NCBI GenBank assembly: GCA_004794785.1
Contig: SJOL01005866.1
Coordinates: 113,016-177,015 of the forward strand
Direction of reading: 5' to 3'
DNA: 64,000 bases
From: Opisthorchis felineus
Taxonomy: Eukaryota > Platyhelminthes > Trematoda > Opisthorchiida > Opisthorchiidae
In this document: piece after piece, positions 1-11,800 of the stretch
Layout: each line of letters opens with the position of its first letter
Position numbering within the stretch: position 1 is the first letter of the stretch
Notes under the pieces: model-generated
Seen by the model: only the letters and a program-made list of their open reading frames with translations
Databases searched by the model: none
Told to the model about the DNA's origin: nothing
Made by a program: the position numbers and the translations under genes

Positions 1-3000
1 GGGTGGGTGTTGAACATTAAGGATGGATGGCGTCATACGACTTCGGTAACGCATCGGCACTTCAGGAAGGTGTGGAGGCATGCTGAAGTCGTTGAACCTT
101 TGCCCAATGGTGAGATGTGAAAGTGGTTGCTGAACAATGCCAGCAGGAAAAATCCGTCCCTAGTGTGTGTTAACATATGACTGCCTAACAAGTGCACACG
201 CTAAGATCCAACGACAAAACAGTTATGGCAACTGTGCAACTTGTGAAGCTTTGAGGCCTGTTTCGAAAAATATGTCTAGTGTAAGCTGTAGCTCAAAAGG
301 ACGTTCAGTAGATCTATTAGAACCCAGGGTGTCGGAAGCCTATTTGAGAAGACGTAGTGCAGATATAAGTGAGAAGGGCCTTCCACAGTTTCGAAAGACT
401 GTCGAAAGACTTCGAGGAGCTGACAAAGGGGATCAAAAATTCAGTCCTCGATATTATAGGGAAGGCGAGAAGAGAACCCAGGTCGGGAGTTGGCAGTGGT
501 TGTCCGCCAGCAGATCGGGTGATGCAGAAGACATGAGGTCAGCCTAATGCGCCCCATCCATAGGATGCACAGCCCAATTGGCAAATAGCAGAGTCTATAT
601 GGCATCGCGAGTGTTGCTGGATGTAAGTATTTGGTAACTGGGCGCTGCTTATCCTTTACACAAGTGAATACTAGGAGGCGAGTTCTTGGCCGGTTTCCCA
701 AATGGGCCCGACAAACCGCTTAAAGGTTGCAGTTAACTATGGTTTACTTCAGAATAAGCTGCCAATGGAAGCACCGAGCGTAAGGGCTTTCGCCTATTTG
801 GAAAGGCCAAAGACACCGGAATGCATAAGAACTATGTCTAGCAATTCGAGAATGACAGGATTCGACAGCCCATCAAGAACAATTGTCCCAGTGGGAATCT
901 GCCCTAGGTAGGAGGGAGATTTGCCTTTTTTTAACAGAGGAAAGAGCTGCAATTAGAGAGTCAGAGGGATAAGGTATCCGAACAAGGCTGTAATAGATAA
1001 AGTTAGGTGAAAGTCCCTGGCGTAGATTGCGCATGTTGTCTAAATATCACCAGCAAATAGGAAAAACAGGCCGTGAGTGACTGAATCGGTGACACTGCTG
1101 ACGTGCACTAAGAAGCGTAGACGTCCAAGCACGTAACTTCGATCGTGACGGGAAATGGTGATGAGTCGAGATAACCGGTCTTAATACCCTGGTTATCCCG
1201 GTGAGGTAAGAAATGAATTAACTTAGGAAAAACCCATCGATATGTTTAGATTTTACTCTGCCGATGAGGACACCGTTAAAGGCTTGTCAATGCGCGATAA
1301 TTATTTCTGGGTAAATAAGAATGCTACGCAATCTGGCAGTGTAAACAGAAGAAACGTGGTTCAAGAGATCTCCCTGACAAGTGATAACTAAATGTCGGTC
1401 TACAAATCCATATTGTCGGGTATTAGGATCTTGCTGGTGAGGAAATAATCAGTGATAGGGACTTCAATGAGTTGCTCGATCGTACAAGAGATAAAGTTAG
1501 TAGGACGGGTACCACGATTGCCAGCTTGAGCCTTTCACGGACCGGACTCCTAGCTCGGTATGATGGTGATGTGTTTTCACGGACGGGCGTTTGTGGTGCA
1601 GTTGGAGGAAGGTCATTTCAGCCACACATATATCTCGCCAGATGGTAGCAGGTAGCGCTGTTCTAATTGTTCACATATGTCGTAAATCTCGACGGAACAC
1701 AGGCGACCAACTGATTTGGGCGGGCATTTTTAATGCAGCTATTATGCAGACTGTAGGTGAATGTTCTACACCTTGCTGATCCTAGACTGCACGGATACGG
1801 GGCGTACAGTCATATATGCCCTTGTGGAAGCGAGCACTTTGCTCCTGTGCATAAAATGAGTGACGTAGTTTGCATTTCGTTAGTTGATTGGGCGTCATGG
1901 ACACCTAGCTCACCATGTACATCTCCGGCCTCAAACTATCTGGTAACCCCCTGGAGCCAGCTACGGAAAGCCTGTTACTGTTCATCATTTATACCGCAGT
2001 CCTCCGCTGCTAGTAAGCAGGACCCGAATACTTACAGGATGATACCAAGTAGTTTAGCAGAAATCTTGGTCTACACATATGGATCATCTATAATTGATGA
2101 AAACATTTACACAACTTATCCGTTTGAGAGAATATTGTGAGCACAAATTACATGCAGCAAGCCATACGTCCTTTAAACCTCGTACAGGTTATCAGGAGTC
2201 AGCGAGCTTTTCCTGTCACGATGATTATTAGGAATGGCACACATCGAGGCACGAGGACACAGTCATCGGGCAGCGGAAACCAGACAAAATTTAGACAGTG
2301 CAGTGATCCTTCCGCTTATTTTGCGTCAGCAAGTATACTGTAGGCGGTAACAAGTTCCGCAAACTTTTATAGATGCGGAACTCCCTGAAACTTCAGTCCA
2401 TCGTAAGTGATTCACATTTTCCGACATTTGGGACATCATATTTCATCGAAAATTCTTTCAACTCGAGGTACACATTGATCTTGAAACTTGGCTCACCTAA
2501 ACAAATTACCCTCCCAGAGACATGCACCGATTGTAGAATAAGGTTTAACGGCAATCTGCTTTTTGACCTTGAGTGACGCGCGCCAATTCACAAAAAAGGA
2601 CCAAGAAATCCGACTTCTGGAATCAAGGTACTATTGCAAACATAATAGTACACATATTCAACAAACCTCAACAGATTCTCCATTGCAGATACCGTAAGAG
2701 TCACCAAATGAGGCGGTGCAACCACCAGCCTGAAAATAAATCGCAGTTCACTTGGTCAATAAACCGATTTCGTCACAAGGAAACAGATATCGGCGGCGAG
2801 AAACCACAAAATACACAAATAGTTAATTAAAACAAGAAAGTTTCAGTTCCCTGGTCAGGGGGAATAATTATGGGGATTGGCTGTCACATATGGTGGGGAA
2901 CGAGAGCGCAATGTGCGGCATGAATTTCACTGGATTTTGTACCTCCGGCATAGTTTTACAGAAATGTCACAGGAAACGCTTACACGATTCAAGTGTTTCG

Positions 3001-3529
3001 CCTCTTAAAAACTGTAATACACACTATCATCATTGCCACGACAATCCATTACTACGAAATGCCACGGGCGATAAGGCCCACGATTACATCGTGTGGTCGA
3101 ATCAAACGACACTACTTCATTATACACGCTAAACAGGCTCTTCAGTTCACTGAGTAGGTAACCTGGAAATTTCGGTTGCCTAGTTTCGTAAAAACGCACA
3201 ATAGATGAACAGCCGCGAACAACAAGTAACTGATTGACCAACTCCGATAGATTCGAGGGCTCCATAACCTCGGCTACGTGTGGTTCCTAAGTGATAGTCA
3301 GTAAATACTACATCCCAATGATGCCTGACGTAGTCACGGATTTCACAGTTGGAATGCAGGTTTCCCATCAGTGTGGAAATCTGTGACTCCCGATCTGCCG
3401 TTAATCCACGGTTTGCGTAATAGACACGTTGGAACTGTTCAAATGTAATATTGGTGTGCAGCCTGTTCACCTTCGATAACCGTAATCCGCCGCTGTCCCC
3501 ACCACAAACAGGCTCATCAACGCTGGGCA
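1..3529. other. No recognisable gene; unassigned intergenic sequence
   Basis: I read this stretch on both strands and found no protein motif, RNA gene or repeat that I can name. Open frames here are short (up to about 127 codons) and overlap on opposite strands, as expected by chance. It may hold decayed transposon sequence too old to recognise. Confidence 0.4.
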
Positions 3530-3535
3530 TCCGAA

Positions 3536-4960
3536 GTCTACTTGCCTAAGGATTGTCACACCAATCTGCAAAACTGGTGACCGACTGTCGCCTGGCAGCT
3601 ACAGGCCTATAAACCTCACTAGCGTGCCGTGCAAGGTGATGGAACGCGTTCTGCAGCGAGCCATCCTAGATCACCTTACTTCCAAGAACTTGATATCTCC
3701 AGTTGAACACGGATTTTCCCCAAACCGTTCTTGCGTGACGAACATGCGCATTTTTATGGGCAGCTTAACCCAAGCCAAGGACGACAGACTCATATCGGAT
3801 GCCATATTTTTCGACTTCTCAAAAGCATTCGATCGAGTCCCACACGTCCCGCTGCTCCACAAACTTGAGTCTTACGGGATTCAAGGGAAAATCCTACTCT
3901 GGATCAAGGCATTCCCATCAGACAGAACATTCCGAGTGAAAGTAGGTTCAACCTACTCTTCTCCAGCGTCGGTCTCCATTGGAGTTCCTCAAGGCTCCGT
4001 TCTGGGACCACTGCTGTTTCTGATATACGTCAACGACCTTCTAGATGTTCTTGCAAGTCCATGTCTACTTTTTGCAGACGACTTGAAATCCTGGAGTTCT
4101 AACGCCAGCGCCCCCCAACTGGATGTAGACGCTGCAAAGCAGTGGTCGTTGGACTGGCACCTTCCTCTGAATGACGAAAAGTGCGTCCATATGTCATTCG
4201 GAAGAGACTCAGCGAACGCCTATGTCGTGCATGGTGAGAATGGACCAGAAGACATCACGAGGATAGATGCCAAAAAGGATTTGGGTATCTGGCTCTCTTC
4301 AAACATATCCTTCTCACTGCACCATGAGAAATCGGCCGAAAGGGCATTCGCCGTTCTATGGATGATTCGGCGCACCTTCTCCCGTATTACTCGCATGGAC
4401 TTCCAAATACCCTATGGGGTCTACGTCAGACCGCTGCTTGAATACGCCAACCAAGTTGTCTACTCAGGGCGCACGAAGGACGTAACCCTCATTGAGCGTG
4501 TCCAGCGAGCTGCTACGAAAATGGTTGTCGGCCTTAAATCCGTGGACTACGAAATGGGTCTCGCGGTGCTTGACCTCTTTCCCCTCGAGTATCGCCGCCT
4601 CCGAGGAGACCTGATTCTTACTTATGCCCCGTTTGAACAAGGTTTGGCCAACAGGTTTTTCACCGTTGAGCCAGCAAACACACGGCGGGGACATGGTATG
4701 AAGATTTTCAAGCTCAGAGCGAACACTTTTATTAGGCAAAATTTTTTCTCATTTCGTGTAGTAGCTGCGTGGAATAACCTTCCTCCGACGGTTGTCCACG
4801 CTCCTTCTAGAACCCAGTTCAAGGCACTATTAGACACTTTCCTATGCGAATCCTCGTGCTGGCAAGCATACTGCCGCGCGCTGAGAACTTAAAGAGCAGT
4901 GTTACACCCTCTTTCGCTTGTGCCTTTCAGGTGAACGACAACCGCTGAACGACAAGAACA
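3536..4960 (+). mobile_element. CR1/Jockey-like non-LTR retrotransposon relic, reverse transcriptase domain
   Basis: This is the 3' half of a LINE. An open frame runs to the stop at 4890-4892 and encodes the RT core: [18 protein letters not shown] at its start, motif [12 protein letters not shown], motif [20 protein letters not shown], and the catalytic motif FADD in place of YADD. It ends with a C-terminal segment typical of CR1-like elements ([13 protein letters not shown]). Just upstream, near 3536-3560, LPKD-like residues sit in another frame and then switch into the main frame, so a frameshift is visible. No endonuclease domain or earlier ORF is recognisable, so the copy is 5' truncated. 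The long open frame suggests a moderately young insertion. The clade is inferred from motif style, not from a tree. Confidence 0.85.
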
Positions 4961-5781
4961 AAACCGACCGGGGAAACTTGGGCAAAAGCCTCGAGCCTGT
5001 GTATCGATCCGTGAATCCGTGACTTTGGTAGCATGACAACTTGGCCTGAAATATACCAAGAGTGGTAAATGGCCCCAAACCGACCATTTCATTGAACGCC
5101 TCAGCAAGATCAATACCGGGAGTCGCATGGACCACTACTGTTGCTATCACACGAGTGCGTCCGCTATCTTGTGGATCCATATTTTATACCACAGCCACAA
5201 TTGGATATTGGTCACCTGATACGGTCCAATCAATCATTCGTTGATTCTGGCTTGTGCATGAATCGACCTGGAACTAATTTGGACCGCTCGGACACGGGTG
5301 AGGCTGTTTTTGTGTAGAACCATACGAGGAACTGATGGGTAATCCTAGCCACCGGTCGGACAAGAGCTAAAAAATCTGTAGCAAACTGACAGAAGGAAGG
5401 ACAAAATACATTTCGAAAGTACCGCGTCAACAAATCTGCACAGTTCCTAGTCCCGTCCACATGAAGATGCTGTCCTTGTGGAAGTATACGTCAGTTCTGC
5501 TTATCAATCTCTCACTAGTTTTTGCGGTGTATAACATTTTTGATTTATTGTGTCCACGCGCCATTGAGTTGCCTGCTGCAACTGGTGGTTACCAGTGCAC
5601 TACTTGACATGACACGTCCAGTGAATCGCTTGGTGCCCTCGATATCAAGCTATGACGTTTCACCCGTTAATCCTTGTACTTTCATAGGCACACATCACAG
5701 TCTATGTGATTGATTGCTTCGGAATAGCGTGGTTGTTTTACCACGCAGTTAAATTAGGCAAGCGCGGTGGCCGAAGTAGCT
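4961..5781. other. Intergenic stretch upstream of the Nup153-like gene
   Basis: No named feature. Two overlapping minus-strand open frames (4902-5180 and 5230-5460) look loosely protein-like but match nothing I recognise. The promoter of the downstream gene should lie here; I see no clear TATA box or initiator that I would defend. Confidence 0.35.
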
Positions 5782-5790
5782 TAAAGGATC

Positions 5791-5847
5791 ATGGGCGATG
5801 TATTTTCCGGTGGGCCGAGCGCAAGTCGTCAGCAAAAGCGACGAAAA
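5791..5847 (+). CDS. NUP153: Nup153-like exon 1 (start codon)
   Basis: Codes for [19 protein letters not shown], a short leader ending in a basic cluster. An in-frame TAA lies two codons before the ATG. The donor is GTTCGT, which is weak at +3, but it is the only nearby GT that keeps exon 2 open. Intron 1 is 74 nt. Confidence 0.7.
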
Positions 5848-8800
5848 GTTCGTATCACTAACTTTGGAATGCTTCGAAAAATCTGTTTTTGGTTTACTAA
5901 TTGAGATGTTTTATTTTTCAGTCGTTTTTCCGCCGGATTGCTGATTCGTTATCATCCTTTGTGCCGACCTCCATCTTTCCCGTAAACACGGTAGGTATCA
6001 TTTCCGCCACTCATTTCGTTTCAGGAATCTGTTGCGTATGGAAACCTTGATGGCGATCCAGGTCCTGTTCCAACAATTCCTCCCACCAGACTGGGTAAAA
6101 AGTCTCAGGAAATGCGCGATTGTGACACTCAGACACTGAACTTACTCGACAATTGTGGGGACCTTAGCGTCGACTTGGACGCACTGGAACACTCAGATGA
6201 TCAAATGAGTGCACACTCGTCTACCAGTGGAGTTTCGTCACTGCTACCTCGGAAATGCAAGCCACGTGGTCACCCTCCGAATGTTTATCCAGCCTTGCGA
6301 ATGGATTGCGTCAATGATACGTATTCCCGTACGAGTGCCACCTGTTCTGACGCTGCGGATTCTATTAATTCAGCATCGACTCTTCATCCTGTGACACCTT
6401 GGATATTGTCCTTGAAAGACAACTCACTTGAAAAGTTAGGTTCGGAAAGATCATCTAAACGGCAACGGCTATCGAGTGTCCAGTCCAACTACAGTTCTAA
6501 CTCCGATGGCTTTCAGAATTCTTTGTTCTATCATTCGAAAACCACGTATGGCGGGGCAGCAAGTTGCGGATTACCAATGAGGCGGCATGATTTATTCAAG
6601 GTAAGTCTGCACCACCTGGTTGTCGGCTTTTGGGGAGCCGTGTGGTTGAATGTTTTTGTGTCCACCCAGCGTTGTCCAGTCGGCGCATTCGGGTGACAAT
6701 TATTAGTCATCTCGTGGGTTTGTCCACAACAGGCCGTCCTGACGTGACCCCGGTGTTAGAAAATCCGGAGCCTTGCAGGGTTGTATGGTATAGATCCGGT
6801 CACTATTTTAAGTCCTAGTAGCAATGGCCTACACGACTTTTTTGAAGACATGGCGAGCTATCTGTGTTGTGTTTTCTTTGGACCTCGCAAAACATGTTCG
6901 CTATCTGGTGTCGGTGACTTGCTGTCAGTTTATCCAGTTTGAGTGAATGGAGGTATCGACACCGAGTGCTTGTGGCATCCTACTGCTGTGCTATCTTCCT
7001 TTCCTGTTTCCATCAAGGTTATGTTTCTTTGTCCTGATAATTTGGCAGGGTTTTAAGGCAGCTAAGCATCAGCCTTATACTGGTGCTTCAGTCGAATATG
7101 GGGAAGTGTGAAAGTGGAGATCAGAATGCACTAGTCGAATCTGTCGGTGAAGTGGGATCGAATAGCTTCAAGCTCATGCGGTTACTTTTATTACATTAGA
7201 GCTTTCGAACTGCATCGCCGGGATCTAACGAGAGCTGTGATGGGCCTGCTGCATTACAAGCCTCCCACAGAAAATGCTTACGGGTGATTAGACTGAATCC
7301 CGCGCCAGCAAAAATGAATTACCTAGTGGCACTGGTGTTGAGGGCCCTCGGACGCTGGCACATCCGTGAAGACCAGACTACTACCGTCTTTGAAGATGAT
7401 CGGCAGGGCACATTCTGGCGAATTCTTTAACAGCGACAGTGCTTCAAGCGCTGACTTCGTCCCTGACCTGAAGGCTGTCCTTGGCGCCGCTGATCGTCGG
7501 ATACTATGACAATGTGGAGCGAAACTTCCGTAACTTTGCTTCCATTTGAAGCGCTGTACATCAACACCTGTGGAACCGTGCAGATCTGCGGTAACTCAGC
7601 ATGAGTCTACTACATCCAGCGATGTCCAGTGCGCGATTGTCCTCCCTTACACCTAGTCATCATGGAAGCCTCATCGTCAGGGATGGCATCCTCACTGTTG
7701 ACACCGATGTTCCACTGCCGTATAATCACAATTTGCTTCATACTCAAAACCTCGAATCGACAACAAGAAGAATGCACAAGAGACTTGGTGCCAGCCTACA
7801 TCAAACATCAGATGCCTCCACCTCCGGACTCAAACGGCCAGTCTGGGAACTGACATCCACCTGAGAGTTTGCACCATTCTGAATGAGGCACGAAGAACAA
7901 CACGCCTCGTTAGATAATGATTTATAGTAATAATCATTCAGCAGTAACACCCTTTCGGTGCCTAGCTGCCATGCCACTCAAAGGAAGCATGAGGGCTGGG
8001 ATACAGTCAGGTTGCCCGAACCTAGACAGGGGAAGTCAAGAGGCAGAACCACGCGGGTTCCAACCACGGACCTTTCGGTCAGTAAATTCGAGCTCTAACC
8101 ACTGACCCATCTCGCCCCAAATAATTATTTAGCATGCGTGGCATATGACAGGCTGACGAAGAGATCAAACGAAATTATCAAGACCGCCATCTCGAACGGC
8201 TGCCGGATGCTCCTATGCTTGACATTAATTCCCGTTGGGAACACATATCCACGGTGCTGCTCACCCGAAGCTTCCCTTTGCGGTACAACTCAGCCAACTT
8301 CACTCAAATATTGGATCTTTGATAGGAACGTGGCTTTGCTGGTGGCCCGGTGACAGATTCATCCTGGTCCTAACGAAAACTCAGTCTGGTAGAACTGAGT
8401 GCCCTTTCAGACCACGAGCGCTGAATACCTGGAAAATGCGAAAATTTTTTGGAACGTCCGTAAGCCACGTACGAAAATGTTACAACCAACAATAATATCA
8501 TGCCACATCGGCCGTCGCGTGGTTTCACCAGCCGGGTCGCCTTACTTGCTGCATACAGCAGGGCGGGTAAGCGAAAACATGCTACTTCTGACGCCTCTTC
8601 TACCCTCTCCGCAGGTCCCATCACTAGGACTGAATGCATTGTTCACCGTGCATCACACTTACCTTCAGCTTCTGTACGTCCAATCTCAGTAAAACCCCTA
8701 AACACCCAATTCGGCTTTCAAACTCCCAAGGCCGGTCTACTTAGTTGCCTTTAATGTTTCCACACTGAAGCAAGCAGGACGACAGGTGGCCCTTGCTCGT

Positions 8801-11800
8801 ACGCTGGATTATCTGTGCATTGATGTATGATGTCTGTCTGAAACAAGGATACAAAATGCAAGTACTGTAATTGAACTGACCGCCCCCTAGCTCTCTTCCA
8901 ACTCATGGCTGCGCACCTCTGGTGATGCAGAAGCCGCTGCAGCTGGATATGCCGGCGTTGGTGTTGTATTAAGCGACCAAGCAGAAGCGGTTCGTATGGC
9001 AATGTCTGTAAGAGAATTTCCAGAAGGTGGGATCTGTCGCAACCTGTTTTCATGTCCGCTTACGCCCCAACGGACTGTAGCTCTGAATCTGGCCAAGACA
9101 GTTTCTATGACGCTCTAGATGCTCTTTTACAGCAGGCTAAAAGCTGAGACAGTTGTGTTCGCTGGTGACAAACGTTCAGGTAGGTAGACTAAGCGCTGCT
9201 GAAGCCTAATTGGGTGGTCTTCTTGGGTTGGATACGGGGCGCACAGACAACGGAAATTTTCTACTTCAGATGTGTGCCGATCACAGACTGTTCTGTTGCA
9301 AGACCGATTTCTGGAATCGCTGATATCAGTTGACCTCAGTTACCGGTGATGAGGGTCAATCACCGCCTGCCGCTCCTTCTGGAACACCAGCGTGGACTCC
9401 GACCATGTACCTGTGCGCTGCTGCTTTTCAGGTCTACACAAAACGCGCACACCTCGCTTAGCCACTGAGAATCTAGTGTGCCCAGAAACAAAACTTTCAG
9501 AACCGGCTCCTCGAACCCCTGCCGGACCGTCCCACGTCGGATATAAATGGCCACTAGAAAGAGATATTCACAGTGCTACTCAAAGCTGGAACTTCCTTTT
9601 GCGGTGCAACCCAGCCAACCTCATCCAAACATTGGATCTCTGATAGGACTGTGGCTTTGTTGGAGGCTCGGTGGCAGATTCCTTCTGGTCGCAACCACAA
9701 TTCAACCCGACGACGAACTGAGTGTTCTTGCTTGGTTGCACCGAAAGACCGAAGAAATGGAAGGGGCAAAATGTCCTGCAAGTGTCCGCAGGCTGTTCCA
9801 CGTGAATTGTACGACGGCTCCTTGGAAGCCTCTTGTCAGTGAAACCATCAGGGACCAGAATGCCTCTGGTATCCAGCAAAGGAAAACGTTTGGACCGCTG
9901 AGCACAATATTTAAAACAACAATTTTGTTGGCCACGTGCTGCCTCCGGTGCGGACTGCCGGCCTTCAACAGAAAGGTGGACTGCGAATACGGACCCCCCT
10001 AAGTCCCAAAACTGTCCGAGTGTGTATCTCTACTCAAGCTTCATCTTGCTCCTGGCCGTGACGATATTTCACCTGGTCTATTCAAGGATGGCAGTGAACT
10101 CCTCAGTCAATACTTGTCTGTCCTATTTGGCTCTGTCTGGGAGAAAGACCGTCCCAGACAACTGGAGTGAATCGTTAATAGTGCCTGTTTTCAAAAAAGG
10201 TACTCGCAGTGGATGTGGTAACCATAGAGATCTTAGTTTGACTCCCGTTGTAACAAGGCTTCTGGCGCCACCTGCTCTTCGTGTTCATCCGGCGGACCGT
10301 GAAAGCCTCACCCGTGGGTAACTGGCGGGATTTCGACCGGGTAGAGACTGCGTCCACCATATTTTCACACTCCGTCAGGTTTCAGAGCAACGACATAGTT
10401 ATAGACGACCCACAATCTTGATAGTCCTTGACTTGAAGGATGCGTTCAATTCCGTCGACCGATTAGCGCTGTTAACCAGACTTGCTCAATAGGGTATGCC
10501 CCAGAAGTCTGTGAACATGATCGGGTCCCTATATTCACATACTTCGGGGTGTGTGAGAGTTCATAGTGAGCTCTCCAAAGGCTTCCTACAAAAAAGTGGT
10601 GTCCGGCAAGAATGTCCACTCCGTTCTTATTCATCTCCGTCATTGGTGAAATAATAAGGCGGACGCTGGAAGGTCTTCAAGCCTCGCAGTTCAAATAATT
10701 GCTGGTGAGAATCTTGTCGATATGGAGTACGCAGACGACATCGCCCTCATCTTTGAAGCACAAGCCATGTTGAATAAACTGATGACCATCATACCTTCTT
10801 TCGGCATGCGCCTTGCACCTTCAAAGTGTAAAGTCATGCTTCAGAACATGCAGTTTCTGAACACATCCCTTACAATTTAAGGAGAATCACTGGAGGTTTT
10901 AGAGAATTTCACACGCCTCGGTAGTTGTATTAGCTCTGACGAAAGTGTCTGATGACATCAGTGTAAGAATCTGAAAGACTCGTATCACGTTTGCTAAGTT
11001 GCGTCACGTGTCAAAAAGGCATATTACTGGGTTGGTTGTACCGGGCCACAGTAAGGGTATATTTTATGGTTTTGAAACATGGCCTCTGCGGCGTCTTCAG
11101 GTTTTGACCACTTATGCCTCAGAAGCGTTACTGTTGTCAATTGGCATCAATGAGTTCGTAACGAGATAATTAGAAAACGGGTTTTCGGTTGTGGCGGGCA
11201 CTTCAATGGCGGAAGATATCCAATACCATCATTTGTGATGGCTCGGCCAGATGCTACGCATTTTGAAACACCGTCTATCAAGACGGATGTTGTCCTCTGT
11301 GTTTCCCTCAAAATGACGCAAACCGCGAGGTTGACGACGTACCACTTGGCAGAAAAGTGTGAAGGAGGTTACGAAGAGTTTGGGTGCTGTTGTTGCAGTC
11401 TGCCTTCCAGGATGGTATCCCTCTGACTCCTGCGCTTGGCTGGCGATATTACAAATAATGGCGCTCGTGTTGTCGGTTTTCAGGTTATCTGATTGAGCGC
11501 TTGGAGGTGCATGCACCTCAGAATGCTTGCGAAAGGCCAGCACCAGGTCCCTCCCTCTCTTCTTTTCATTCTAAGGCTTCTAATATAATCAGGTAAGCTT
11601 TGCAGTTGTATGGCTTTGAAGCATCAGTGTCAATAGTGATGCTGCTGTCTCTAATGATGATGACCTAGGGTAGGAACCGACTTGTACTTGTGAGGTACGG
11701 AGTCGTCTTTCTACCTCACTGAAAATGGAACAAATTCCGGTCACCACGGATGGCGAGTGCGCACTCCTAGTTGTCACAAGTTTGTTGATAAATTTGGCGA

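Noticed and set aside
4902..5460. Minus-strand open frames of 92 and 76 codons that look loosely protein-like
   Set aside because: No domain, no consistent splice signals and no link between the two frames; left as unassigned.
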